Shown here: one piece after another, positions 45,319 through 57,585 of the stretch
How the letters are laid out: each line of letters starts with the position of its first letter
Numbering within the stretch: the stretch's first letter is position 1
Source: Datisca glomerata
Taxonomy: Eukaryota > Streptophyta > Magnoliopsida > Cucurbitales > Datiscaceae
Length of the DNA stretch: 64,000 bases
Direction: 5' to 3'
Assembly: GCA_003255025.1 (NCBI GenBank)
Contig: QANY01002785.1
Location: forward strand, 1,210,043 to 1,274,042
The notes under the pieces: model-generated
What the model was told of the DNA's origin: nothing
Seen by the model: the letters and a program-made list of their open reading frames with translations, nothing else
Databases searched by the model: none
Position numbers and translations under genes: made by a program

Positions 45319-46054
45319 AGTTGAGTAAATTAGAATCATCTGATGTGATAAGAATGATTTAAATTTTATCCAATTATTAAAAAAAATTAATTTTATTTAT
45401 TTTTTAGTATTTAATCCAATGAACGATGCAGATTTAATTTTCGTTCTTAAATTGTTTATGAACTTTAGAGGATCCGGATCCTTAAATAAGAGCCGCTCTA
45501 AATCCGGTGTTTATGACCCGGTACCATAAAACATCCTCAACGAGGACAGCTAGTCAACCCCTGAAATTCTTTTCGTAGACGGTTTGGTCAATAATGAAAG
45601 TTATTGTCAAAACTCTGGGCCGACGGATCCCAGCTCTCCACTGTTTAGCTTAGTAGCATACGCTTCCTCTTGGCTAGAAAACACTCAAAACTAGCAATTT
45701 TTCTAAGCAGTTAAAACGAGGGGTCAGAGTCTTAGATCCGCTGATACCTTCCCTCATAATGTGGCTTCCCATGTTGGTTGTCTCGGACCGTCTCTTGAGA
45801 GTAGAAAGAATCTCTCACTCTTCTTTTCGCTTGTCCTTGCAGCATTCTTGTAGCATGAGAAGTCTCTAATCTAATCATCTTCTTCATTGTGTGGATCTAG
45901 ATTTCTTTACTTGATACTGAAATGGGTTTTTCTTATTTCTCTATTTAGAGATCTGGTTGTTAGAATTCCTTGTCATTGTGTAGTTTTTTCGAGTTTTAGC
46001 CTTGTGGGTTTTGCGTACCTCGAGTGGTTGCTCTTCTGTGAAGTCTAGCGGAAA
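45319..46054 (+). promoter_or_regulatory. CSLC promoter and 5' UTR region
   Basis: The sequence becomes less AT-rich and CT-rich towards the ATG, as in plant leaders. I cannot place the transcription start. No clear TATA box stands out, and the 'cataaaac' and 'taaataag' stretches near 45485-45530 are weak candidates. The short ORF on the minus strand (45941-46219) is a shadow of exon 1. Confidence 0.45.
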
Positions 46055-48976
46055 ATGGCTCCTAATTTGGATTTCTCCTGCTGGTGGGGAAAAGATACCC
46101 AGAAGGGAACACCAGTGGTTGTGACCATGGAGAAACCAAATTTCTCCCTCATGGAGATTGACGGTCCGGACGCCGCATTCCGGCCGGTGGAGAAAAGTCG
46201 GGGAAAAAACGCCAAGCAAGCGACGTGGGTCCTGCTTCTTAAGGCTTACCGAGCTGTCGGTTGCGTAGCTTGGCTAGCTACAGTCGTTTGGGCTTTGCTA
46301 GGGACCATTAAGAAGCGGCTGATCTACAAGCAAGGAGTAGCCATGGAAAGTGAGAAGTTGGGAAAGGGGAAGTTGCTTTATAAAGTGATCAGAGTATTCT
46401 TAGTAACTTCTTTGTCAATTCTGTCTTTTGAAGTAGTTGCTTATTTCAAAGGGTGGAATTATATTCGTAACGCCAATCTGCACATTCCTCAGACCTCTGA
46501 ATTGCAAGGCTTGCTTCATGTTGTCTATGTGACGTGGTTAACGTTTAGAGCAGATTACATGGCTCCCCCAATTCAAGCTCTCTCTAAATTTTGTGTTGTT
46601 CTGTTCATGATTCAGTCATTGGATCGTATGGTACTGTGTTTGGGTTGCTTATGGATAAAGTACAATAAGATTAAGCCAAAGATTGAGGGAGATCCCTTCA
46701 AGTTGGATGATGTTGAGGGAACTGGTTACGGTTACCCAATGGTTCTGATCCAAATACCAATGTGTAATGAAAGGGAGGTAAAGCACTGACAAATATTATC
46801 ACTTCTTTAAGTTGTTTCTTGTAAATTTTCTCTCCTCAAGTGCTTTCCCTTGGTTATCTGCTTTTAGTTTTGCAAAATAGCACCTAGTAAACTACTATTT
46901 GAGCTTTGAGAAGTTAAAGAATGCGTACTCAGAGATAGATGGGGTATAAAATAACTGTGGTATCATAGAATTATGTAATTATTCAGAAAACAGATGTGGT
47001 GCTATATTTCTACTTACTGCTATCGTTAAGTTAGATTTACTAGTAAAGATGGACATAGTGGACAGCTAATTAGAGTATTAGTAACTAGTAGCAACCATGT
47101 CAGATTGTTTAAAGTTCACTTTAATTATGTTTTCTTCCATGGCATTGTACAGGTCTATGAACAATCTATTTCAGCAGTCTGCCAGATTGATTGGCCTAAG
47201 GACTGCTTACTGATCCAAGTTCTTGATGATTCTGATGATGAAAGTGTCCAATGGTTAATCAAGGAAGAAGTTGCTAAGTGGAGCCAAAAGGGTATTAACA
47301 TAATTTATCGTCATCGTTTAGTAAGAACTGGCTATAAAGCTGGGAATCTGAAGTCTGCAATGGGCTGTGATTATGTTAAAGCCTATGAGTTTGTTGCGAT
47401 TTTTGATGCTGATTTCCAGCCTAATCCGAATTTTCTTAAGCAAACAGTACCCCATTTCAAGGTGGAGACAACAAAAACATAACATATTATAATTCACTAC
47501 CGGATATCGAAGTACTTTATGATATTTGTCTACTTGTCCCTTGTTTTCTCACAGGACAACCCAGAGCTAGGTTTGGTTCAAGCACGATGGAGTTTCGTGA
47601 ACAAGGATGAGAACCTGTTGACTCGTCTCCAAAACATTAACTTGTGTTTCCATTTTGAGGTGGAACAACAAGTTAATGGAGTATACCTTAATTTCTTTGG
47701 TTTCAATGGTACTGCTGGTGTTTGGAGGATTAAAGCCCTTGAGGAATCTGGAGGCTGGCTAGAAAGGACGACTGTTGAGGATATGGACATTGCAGTGAGA
47801 GCCCATCTCAATGGCTGGAAATTCATCTTTCTTAATGATATTAAGGTAACCCAATCTGTTGCTTCAACCTGTAGTCAATATTCACATGGACTAGTTGATT
47901 TTTCACATTGACTATTTAGGAATTCAGTTCTACAAAATACTTGTGACATGATTTCAAACTCAAAAGCTTTTCTCATGTGCTGGACTGGAAAAACTAAACA
48001 TCTCGGGACATTATGTTTTTGTGTCTTTCAGAGTTAATTACTGTAGGTTGGCATTTGATATATTATTTTTCAAAACTTCCCAAAAATTTGTAGAAGTAAT
48101 TCATTCCAAACAAATGCTATATGCATTAATTTTCAGGTCATTTGTGAAGTTCCCGAATCCTATGAAGCTTACAGGAAGCAGCAACACCGCTGGCATTCTG
48201 GTCCTATGCAACTATTTAGATTGTGCATTCCTGCAATCATAACTTCTAAGGTACTCTTGATATTCACTCTTTAATTATAACTATTAATTGCATGCACTTC
48301 GTACTGAAAAGCCTCAAACCCGTAAATGCTGCAGGTATCAGCATGGAAGAAAGCGAATTTGATACTTCTATTCTTCCTACTGCGGAAGCTTATCCTTCCG
48401 TTTTATTCCTTCACATTGTTCTGCATTATTCTTCCTCTAACCATGTTTGTACCAGAAGCTGAACTTCCAGTGTGGGTGATCTGCTACGTGCCTGTTTTTA
48501 TGTCGTTCCTCAACATTCTTCCAGCCCCAAAATCCTTCCCTTTCATTGTTCCTTACCTCTTATTTGAAAACACGATGTCCGTTACCAAATTCAATGCCAT
48601 GGTATCTGGACTCTTCCAGCTGGGTAGCTCTTACGAGTGGGTCGTGACCAAGAAAGCCGGCAGGTCATCTGAATCTGACCTAGTAGCTGCTGCCGAAAGG
48701 GAGCCTAAGATAATAAAATCTCCACAGATTTCTAGAGGCATTTCTGAGAGTGAGCTTTTTGAGCTCGACAGCTTCGTAGAACGGAAAGAAGCAGCTCCAT
48801 CTGTAAAGAAAGTTAATAAGATATACAAGAAAGAGCTTGCTTTAGCATTCCTTTTGCTTACAGCTGCAATCAGGAGTCTTTTATCTGCTCAAGGAGTGCA
48901 CTTCTACTTCCTCCTATTCCAAGGTGTGGCCTTCCTCCTTGTAGGCCTTGATCTAATTGGGGAGCAAATGAGTTAA
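46055..48976 (+). CDS. CSLC: Cellulose synthase-like C glucan synthase (xyloglucan backbone), five exons
   Basis: Exons are 46055-46777, 47153-47461, 47555-47845, 48137-48250 and 48335-48976, all in phase 0 with GT...AG introns, giving 692 residues, the usual CSLC size. This GT2 enzyme polymerises the beta-1,4-glucan backbone of xyloglucan from UDP-glucose in the Golgi membrane. The catalytic set is complete: DDSDD at ~265-270, DAD at 326-328, TVED ending at 420 and QQHRW at 456-460. N-terminal membrane segments lie near 60-85, 112-132 and 188-210, and four or more hydrophobic segments follow QQHRW, ending [12 protein letters not shown]. The N-terminus ([14 protein letters not shown], then [13 protein letters not shown]) looks closest to the CSLC12/CSLC5 group, from memory only. 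No break is visible, so it is probably functional. Exon ends are consensus-based. Confidence 0.95.
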
Positions 48977-50662
48977 CTACATAAAGGTGTGAATTAAAGG
49001 AAGATAAATGTGCATATGCCTTTGTGCTAAGATTCAGAACTGGCATCCAGCCGTAAAATCCACGTGAGCTGTATAATCGAGGAGATTCAGCCTTTGGGTA
49101 CCATGATTTTAACAAATGAATAATATATATCTCCTATTTGATGTAAAGCCTTCAAAGGATTTTTCTCTTTATGAATAACCAACCCTCCAGTCCTGATTTT
49201 TTCCCCCACATAGGGCATAATAAGTGTAACCTCACCTTGCTATTGGATTGCCCATCTTGTTATAGGTAGATCAAATATCTTCAATTGTTTCATAATTGTC
49301 ACATTCTTCCTTCGGGTGTAATTTGAAATTAAAGATCGATTCTAATGCTGTAGGTGGACTGTATTCCTGCTTCTGTATTGTTTGTGGTTATTGGACGTAT
49401 AAGATTTGTTTGTACATATATTTTTACTTTGTTTTTAGCAATGGAATCATGGACGTCTCATCTCTTTCCTTTCTGCTACATAATTTCAATTTACTTGGTT
49501 GCTTGAGACTAGAGTGAAGATGAAGTTAGTGTGGGTGGGCAAAAATGGTAAGAAAAGCCTTGATAAAATAAGTGTCGGCAGGCGAGAGATTTTTGGTTGA
49601 GGTTCAATGAGAGAGATGTACATAGGTAGTGGGCGCGATGGATCTTTATAGGGATATGCTGATTCTGGCTTTTGTGGGTTGAGATAGTTGTGCTATTTGC
49701 TGGCATGATGAAGGGAATAAGTTACCCAATATGTATGGTCCATTTCATTAAAAGTTTGTCTTTGCCTTCACTGTCCAACAAAATCTTTGATTTGACAAGC
49801 TACCTCCCAACTTTGGCTTCTCATATTCAAGTTTGCACATTCCCCTAGTTGCCAAGTTTGGTGCCATATTAATTGGTGTCGAGTTGGATATGTTTCCATA
49901 GAAGTTTTACTGGTCACGAATTATGTTATTATAACAATTTTTTTTGTCAAGATACATGTTATTATAACGATTAAAACATATATATTGAGATTAAGTCATA
50001 ATTAGAATTCGTAATCACACGTCAGGTTGTTTTAGGTGGAAAATCACTCAAATGGTAACAACGAAAAGCTTCGTTAAGATGTTTTTGGATGTGATATTGA
50101 GAGAATTGGATCCCATAATGTTTGACTCAACGTGAGGGTGTTATGTTCATGTAATTCGGACATTAGGCTTCACTTTTATTAGTCTAAAAAAGTCCTTCAA
50201 GAGTTAATTTTTCTTGGATAAATTTGGATCATCAAATTTAACACAACTTTCTCATTTTTATCTCTAAAAAGAGAGAACTTCTATCCGATATTAGAGCGTG
50301 CTGTCGTTTTTGGGCAGTTTGGAGGAGTGGAATATGCCTACCATCTATTAATGAAGAAATAATGAACTTTTACTCTAATGGCCTGATTAGGAAAAAGTAA
50401 GGGCACTCCTTAAATATATTGTACTCCTTAAGTATATTGTACTCCCTCAAGAAATGATCCGCTAATTTGCAGGGGGACACATAAGTGAAACTAATCACGT
50501 TGTTTGATAAAAAAAGAAGTAATCACATTTGGGGGAGTTGTATTTCGAGATTTCAAAGTATTTTGCCATTTCACCTAGTGACAGTTCGTGCAGCTAATAC
50601 TGCAAATTAATGAGTTCCTGTAGAGGGCCCAAATCCATATTGGGCCGAAAGTAATTTTCTCT
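48977..50662. other. CSLC 3' UTR and intergenic sequence
   Basis: A possible polyadenylation signal (AATAATATAT) is near 49121. Beyond about 49300 there is AT-rich sequence with only short, unrecognisable ORFs. A small direct repeat (CTTAAATATATTGTACTC, CTTAAGTATATTGTACTC) is near 50410. Confidence 0.5.
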
Positions 50663-53600
50663 GAGAAATTGTACATAATAGACAGTTTTAGGTGTGTTTT
50701 AAAAAATAATAGATTTTTAATAGATTTAGGTAAATAACAAGTTTCTTAAATAGTCAATAATTTTAGACTAATATACCACTCATCTATATATAGGGGTGGC
50801 AACTGGACCAGCTCGGCCGGTTCACGGGTCGGGCCAGGCTTTTTTCAGGGGATTTGCGGGCCGGCCCGCTGGCACTTTAGGGTGGCCCAGGGATGAACCA
50901 TCGAGCCAGCTGTGACTAGCCGGGCGGGCCAGACTGGCTCATGGGCTGGCCCCAGTTAAATAACCGGCCCGGCCCGTTTCCCCTCCCTTTAATGTGATTT
51001 GATTCTAAAAAATGTAGAATGTGAGAGAGTTGAACTTTGGTGGGAAATAGATGAAGTATAGAGATTATCACTAAACTATATGGAAGTCATGTTGCTTATC
51101 TTTTAATTATTTTCATTTTATACTTTAGAATCTCAATAGAAAAACTTGTCATACTAAGTAAAATAATTATTTTATTCATTGAATTAAATAGTTGCATTCA
51201 CTATAAATTAAGTATATCTCAATAAAGTATTTCTTTAAACAAAAAATTATAATAAAGTATTATAAATTTATTATTTATTATTTATTAAATTTGAGAGTTG
51301 CATCACTATAAATTAGGTACATCCCAACTAGGTTGACACCTATCTATTTATCAATCACTTGCAACAATCTCAAAAATTAGCCCCCCACCCCCGAGCTAGT
51401 CTCGTTAAAACCTTTACTGGNCTAGCCTCGTTAAAACCTTTTCTGAAAAAAAACCCCATTAGGGAAAATCCAGAAAAGGAAAAATAGTACTAGCCATAAG
51501 AACTAACTCATACAAGACTTAAAAAAGTTGATTGCATTAAAGCAAGTCGGTGCTTCTTTCAGTTTTTTTACATAATTTTTTTACTCAATTTGTCTATAAA
51601 TAATCATACCCTTGTTAATTGGTGTTAAGATATGCTCTTGGACCCTTGAAGTATTTTTCGTTAATTGAATAAAATATTTATTTAAATAAAAAATATTATC
51701 TATTTATTTAATTAAATATATTTATCACAAAAATATATTTAATAAAGTATTTGATAAAATATATTGAAATGCAATAAAAATATAACACAAAAATAGTCTT
51801 GGCCTAGTAATAAAGTGTTTATTAATAGAGAAGTGATCAAGAGTTCAATCTTCAATATATACAAAATGAATATATTTTTTGGATAAAAAGTACATATCCA
51901 CGGGCCGGGCAGGACCGGGCTATGTATCCGGGCTGGTCCTGTCCGGGCCATATGGCACAAACGAGGGGCCTGCAGGCCTGAACCAGCCTGACACTGTTCA
52001 TACACGGGCCGGGCCGGGCTGGTTCGGGCTTTAACGAGCCAGTTCAGCCGATTTCGCGGCTGAACCAGCCCACTTGCCACCTCTATCTATATATAGTATA
52101 TTACCAATTTTTTCGAGTAAATCATATAGGTAATATATGACATACTTAAATGATATACCCTAGAAATTAGGAAATTGAATTTAACCACTAATCTATTAAC
52201 TTCCTCAATCAATTAAATTCTGATTAAAAAACATAATAAAAAACAAATTAAATCAATGAAAAACAACAATAAAAATTTCTATCATATATGAAATTTTATT
52301 TCAGACAATAATAATTAAAAACAAATGATTATTCGAGTAAAATCAGTGATAAGACTATTACAATTTAACCAACAACTTAAATTTAAAAAATTTATAATAA
52401 ATTTTTATATAATGCTTATTTTTTCGGTTATTAGAGTATATTATAAGTAAATAGGTGATATACTTGTTACAACTTATCTATAATTATTGCATCAATTAAT
52501 TCTTGACTTTTACACATACATTTTCCATAACTGCAACTAAAAAATTTACCAAAAAATTAAAAAAAAAGGCCGCCAACAATAACCCTTAAAAACGTTCTAA
52601 ATACTCACTTCCCTCCAAACATTAATTAACAAAAGTACAAAATTTAAATTCCACCAATAATTCATTAAAGAAAAAATGAAAAAAAATTAATAATCTTCCA
52701 TCGATTGTCAATCAACCAATAAAAAACAAATGAAAAAAATAGGTAAATGGAAAACCTTCCATCTCCCGAAACCAAAGTTTATAGTTGTTCTTCGTGTAGT
52801 CCTTCTTCGTTTTACATAATAGAGGAGAATAGTCCATTGATGTCATCAAACAATCTCAAGAACGAAAAACTCTGTCAATAGAACAACCAATTTAAAAATA
52901 AATAATAAAGTAACATTTCAATATAGTATATAATATATATTTTTAATATATGATATACTTTGTAGGAGTTATCAAAACTACGTTTGGATATCTATAATCG
53001 TTGATTTGCTTTAAGTATAGGACAATAACCGTATTCTTCTAAAATAAATTATTGATATTTATTGATCAACAAATTTGATGAATACTCATATGAAATCAAA
53101 ATCAATGAATGATCCGTTATGCTAATCTAATTAAAACATATGAAAAAAATAAGATTCAAACAACACTAACCTTCCAAGATTGAATCCTCCAAAAATATAT
53201 GGAGATTGGACGTGAAGCTTAGAGATGTCTATAGAATATGAATGAATAAAACCAAAATGGTGTTGATTTTCCTTCAATCGAATAACCTAAATTTTTTTTC
53301 AAAGACTTAGAAATGTAAAGCTTTGTGATAGTCTAACGTTAATGGAGAATAAAAGAAACCAAAATGGTGTTAATTTTTCTTCAAACGAAGCTTAAACTCC
53401 ATTCTTTATATCACCCTAATCGAAATTCACTAAAAAAAGGAAACCAAAATCAACCAATTATTATTAATTTAATTTAAATAAAAAAGAATATATATTAAGA
53501 ATAGTATTTAACGAAATTTCTTAAAATCGTGATATCTCATTAAGTGAAATAGTTCCACAAAATTAGATTTTTAAATCTGTTAATGAATGTTAAAATCATC

Positions 53601-53727
53601 AAATGAAAAATCTTCAATAGCTGGTTGATGACATGATATCCAAAAATTGTTATTTACCTAAAATTTTGAAAAACATGCTATCTCTTAAACCAACTCTAAA
53701 AAATTATCTATTTGGTACAATTACTTA
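50663..53727. mobile_element. Non-autonomous MULE-like element with nested hAT
   Basis: The left end (GAAATTGTACATAATAGACAG...TTTAGGTAAATAACAAG) and the complement of the right end (GTAATTGTACCAAATAGATAA...TTTAGGTAAATAACAAT) form degenerate terminal inverted repeats of about 85 bases. Removal of the hAT element leaves about 1.8 kb of AT-rich sequence with no transposase. I could not establish a 9-bp target duplication. In 53215-53390 a segment with 'accaaaatggtgttgatttt' is repeated about 125 bases apart. Confidence 0.6.
50791..52085. mobile_element. hAT-type non-autonomous transposon
   Basis: The ends are TAGGGGTGGCAACTGG on the left and CACTTGCCACCTCTA on the right, an inverted repeat with one mismatch in the first twelve. 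Flanks at 50783-50790 and 52086-52093 are both TCTATATA, the 8-bp duplication expected for hAT. The subterminal regions are GC-rich (GGGCCGGGC words) against an AT-rich core. The ORF at 51739-52080 is a translation of these repeats; no transposase is visible. One unresolved base (n) is at 51421. Confidence 0.92.
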
Positions 53728-53744
53728 TTTCCTCTAGGCCAGAA

Positions 53745-54625
53745 TGTGCCCTTAAAGCATTTAAATTTCATATTTTTATCGACACATTTATTCTAAATAA
53801 TAACTAAATAATTATTCTTATATTGCATGTTATCTTGTAAAAGTTCCACAAATATTTATTACTTTATTTATGGGTCTTATGACTCATAAGAATAATGTAT
53901 TTAACCAAGAATTTTTTATTTGGCTTTAAAATATTTATTTTCACAGTCTGGTGAACCTAAGCGCTTTACTAAGAAAGACCATAGTGCATTGACTCTAAAC
54001 GAAGTGCATTGACTCTAAACTTAGAGTGACTTATCTTTGGTCACTAAGTGAAGTACCTAGTAAATGTACTAGTGTATTGGAATGCATTGAAAAAGACTTA
54101 TGCGTCTAATTTTTGGTAAGATACAGTTTTAAGAAAATTAAGACGCATTGCTATTATTTTATGATCAACACTCATAATCTTAAGAGTGTTATGAACTCAT
54201 ATTCTATAGCTAAATTATTTTGTTCTACTATGATTGAGGCTCTATGGGTCAAGACATGTGTATGTTGGGTAGTTGAGTTTTTCGATAATGATGAGGCATA
54301 AATTCTAATAGCATCCATCAACACTTTTATACAAGTGACATAATGTTCCTTAACAGAATTCATTTATGTGATCATAGTTAACTAAGCGTTTAGTATCTCT
54401 AATAGATTATTAGAGATTTGATAATTTTACTTGAGTCATCAAGTATGGATTCATGCTTGATTAGTAGAACTAGATTTAGAACTTAAAGATATGAGAGGTG
54501 TATGAAATAGCTTGATAGTACTTCAACTAGTAAAATTATCGTGGTTTGATACTAGGTATTAATATCATATTCGCTTGTCTAATTTATAAATAAGCAAGAC
54601 GATTTCCACTGTGATATTTCCTTCA
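53745..54625 (+). repeat. Ty1/copia LTR
   Basis: It starts TGTGCCCTTAAAGC within a few bases of the MULE-like element's end and ends TTCCTTCA, two bases before a methionine-type primer-binding site. No second LTR is seen in the window. Two 'gtgcattgactctaaac' copies lie at ~53983 and ~54003. Confidence 0.7.
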
Positions 54626-54627
54626 AT

Positions 54628-54640
54628 TGGTATTAGAGCC
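54628..54640 (+). other. Primer-binding site, tRNA-Met type
   Basis: TGGTATTAGAGCC directly follows the LTR, one base different from the TGGTATCAGAGCC form common in plant copia elements. Confidence 0.8.
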
Positions 54641-54952
54641 CCTGTTTGATTTATTTGTTAGGTATTTAATATCCATACTCTATAAATGTTTAGATTCATA
54701 GAACCCTAACTCTTTTTTGCAAGATTAGTTATATTTGTTTTAATCTCCCTTACATAACCAATAGATATTTAGTTATATTTGTCTATTGGTTGTGTAACTA
54801 GAGGGACAATCTTAGGTTTTTTTCTCACTAAGATTCTCATTTATTTTTCTTGGAATTTTTGTAAGCTATCTTTAAGAACGTTAGGATATTTATGATCTCA
54901 AAGTTTGAATCGAATGGAAAACATGTATGCAGAAATGAAAGGCTAGACTTGT

Positions 54953-55869
54953 TAGGGGTGTTCAACGGTCAATTTGGTCGGACTTTTGGAGGAAAATAAG
55001 ACCAGACAAAAAATCACGGTCCTCTTATGTGGAGGACCGAACAACAAAAAATCTCAAAAAAATCCAGACCGACCAGACCGAAATTTAACTGTCGGTTTGG
55101 ACGGAGCTAACGGACTAAATAACTGTTTTGCAATAAACGCCTGAGCTGAGGGAGAGGGAGAGGGTCTGAGCTGAGGGAGAGGGACATGGTCTGAGTGAGA
55201 GGCAGAGTCGTGAGGCGTGAGAGGGGCTGAGCTGAGGGAGAGAGAATGAAGAGGGACTAAGCTGAGGGAGGGGAGATGTGAGAGGCAGAGTCGTGAGACG
55301 TGAGAGGGGTTGAGCTGAGGGAGAGAGAATGAAGAGGGACTAAGCTAAGGGAGGGGAGATGTGAGAGGCAGAGTCGTGAGACGTGAGAGGGGCTAAGCTG
55401 AGGGAGAGAGAGTGAATAGGGACTGAGCTGAAGGAGGTGAGAGGTGAGAGGGGCTGGCTGGAGGTGAGATGTGAGAGGAGCTGGCTGGAGGCGAGACGCG
55501 AAAGGCACTGACTGGAGGCGAGACGCGAGAGGGGCTGGCTGGAAGCGAGACGCGAGAGGCACTGGGTGGAGGCGAGATGTGAGAAGGGCTGGCTGGAGGC
55601 GAGACGCAAAGAAGGAGAGGGTCTGACTGAGCTGAGGGAGAGAAGAGAAATAACCTAAAACCCAAAAAAAATTACATATATATATCTATACAGTCAGACC
55701 GATCGGATCAGTCCAGAACTAACGAAAAGTTTAAACCGGTCTAGAATTTTGGTCATCTCTTAAAGGAGGACCGAGCTAACCATTAATAATAAAAATACCG
55801 TCTAGACCGATCAATTTCGGTTCGGACCAGTTCGTACTAAATGATCTGGACAGTTTTTGAACACCCCTC
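54953..55869. mobile_element. hAT-type non-autonomous transposon, 917 bp
   Basis: Left end TAGGGGTGTTCAA and right end TTGAACACCCCTC form the inverted repeat (mismatch at the first base). AGACTTGT at 54945-54952 and 55870-55877 is a perfect 8-bp target duplication. GGTCGGTC/GACCGACC words make up the subterminal parts. A minisatellite is in the centre and no transposase is present. Confidence 0.93.
55135..55640 (+). repeat. G/A-rich minisatellite inside the hAT element
   Basis: Two unit types occur. A longer 'gagctgagggagagagaatg' plus 'aagagggactaagctgaggg' unit repeats from 55141 to 55420. A ~30-bp 'gctggctggaggcgagacgc' unit repeats from 55450 to 55615. The three overlapping minus-strand Ser/Pro/Leu-rich ORFs are repeat translations. 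Confidence 0.9.
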
Positions 55870-56507
55870 AGACTTGTGACTTGAAAGGTGCAGCTTGATG
55901 CATCTGCTACTGCACGCGACAGTGCCAAACATCGGCAATAGCATTCCTATCGCTGCAACAACAGATGGTTGAGCAGTGACAGTTGCATTATTTTGGTCGT
56001 AACGTTCTGAACCAATATCAAATTGAGTCGATTCAAAAGCCTATGGAAAGATAACTCAATGCCCGACAAATTAGTGGTCAAAGAAGATGAAATTAAGAAA
56101 ATTTCAAGTCCAAAATTGAGGTCGAAGTTGACACGCTGGTGAGTGACAAGATTGATCATTTTTTCACATTTTGGTTGGTTAGTACGGAATAAACCTCGTG
56201 ATTTAGTGGGTAATTGTGGCCGGCGCTTGACGTGAAGAAAAAGGACGGTAGACGGTTGCCGAGCAGGAGGATGACATCTCAACATATCTTGAAGACTCTA
56301 AATTTCAAATTTTAATTAAGATAGGGTTAGAGCTATGCAAGGTTAGAGTTATCTCTTAAGATAATTTTTTATATTTATCCTTTGTGTCCTTTTACTTTAA
56401 TATTATGTTTTATGCTCAAACATGCCTAGGTAATTTTATTTTTATGCATGATTACTTATATCATGTGTCTTTCAGTTTCTAAAAGAATAAGCATTTTTTA
56501 TTGCATA

Positions 56508-56730
56508 CACTAGAAGAAAAATGACATTTCGTGACAGTTTAATGACGGCGGTTGCTATAACCACCACAAAAAATGCGGTAAAAGTTTTACCGGCGGTTTT
56601 TAAAAACGCCGCTAAATAGTCATTTTAGTGGCGATTTTTGACAACCGCCACTAAAAAGTTGCATTTTATGACCTTTGGCGGCGATTATTGAAAAACCGCC
56701 ACTACAGGTCATATAAATAAGCGCTTTTAG
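56508..56730 (+). mobile_element. CACTA-type transposon terminus with subterminal repeats
   Basis: It begins CACTAGAAGAAAAATGACAT and continues with repeated GGCGGTTTTTAAAAACGCCG, GTGGCGATTTTTGACAACCGCC and similar words in both orientations, typical CACTA subterminal repeats. The opposite end (complement ...CTTCTAGTG) was not found in the window. Confidence 0.7.
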
Positions 56731-57585
56731 CGCATGTAACTGCTCTTCAACGCCTTAGTCCCGTTGCTATGTCGACGATCGTTGTTTCCATCTGTCGCGG
56801 TCGCCGTGTTTGTGTCTCTTCATCTTCTCAGTCGTCGCTGCTACGCTCTTCATCTAGTGTGTATTTGGAACCCAAGGTATGGACGATTTTCCCTATTTTT
56901 AACCATATGGGACCGTTTGTTTTTTCGTATCTAGCACAAGGAATTTCCCTTTCAAAATATGAATTTCCCTTCCATTTTTTCACCCAAGACCACCATTTTT
57001 TATTTTCTCTTTATATCTGGTTGTGCATGCTTCACATTGATATCAATAGTCTGACTCAAAATATTTGTCTCTTCTCTCTTTCCTCTCTCTTTCTCTGCTT
57101 TTCTCTTCCTCTATCTCTAATATAACATTTTGTGGTTTTGTTTCCAATTAGATCTCTTTATCTTTAGTTCGTCAAAAAGGCTTTTATTAATCCCTATTGT
57201 TTTGTTGGGTTTTTTTCTTAGTTTCAATCTTTTCGTTAAGTTTGACTCGAGGTAGGAAATGTACTTATTTTGTGACTGAGAGAGTATTTGATTTTGGGGT
57301 TTATTTCGTGGAGTGTAGAAAGCGAGATAGATAATTATTCTTAGTTCGGTAAGTAAAAGGTCGTCGAATGGTTTTGGTCTTGTACCAAGAAGACATCCCG
57401 ATATGCCAATAGGAATATATGCTATAGAAGTCAAATAATTGATTACTACACTTCTAATTAATTCATCTCATGTGTTGTTGAGAATGAGGGGAATATATAT
57501 TATAGGATAACAGTGACAGCTTTGTTACTCTTTATTCAGTGTTTAGCTTTGCCTGACTCAAGTATATCATGAATGTAATGTAGGT
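56731..57585 (+). other. Leader-like sequence before the MULE-type fragment
   Basis: A possible first exon starts at 56769 (MSTIVVSICRGRRVC) and could end at CCCAAG/GTATGG near 56875. The rest is T-rich and intron-like, ending TGTAG at 57584. This is suggestive of a transposon gene leader only. Confidence 0.35.

Larger units (their letters stand above)
54641..56507 (+). mobile_element. Copia leader and unidentified internal remnant
   Basis: It follows the primer-binding site. A start-like ATGATCTCAAAGTTTGAATC at ~54892 could be a gag beginning but decays at once. The hAT element at 54953-55869 interrupts it. After it, 55878-56507 has no recognisable pol domain. A minus-strand ORF at 55947-56285 has no known motif. 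Confidence 0.45.

Noticed and set aside
49516..49706. Minus ORF downstream of CSLC
   Set aside because: Short, no domain, and no splice or promoter context.
55257..55665. Three overlapping minus-strand ORFs rich in Ser, Pro and Leu
   Set aside because: All are the hAT minisatellite read in three frames.
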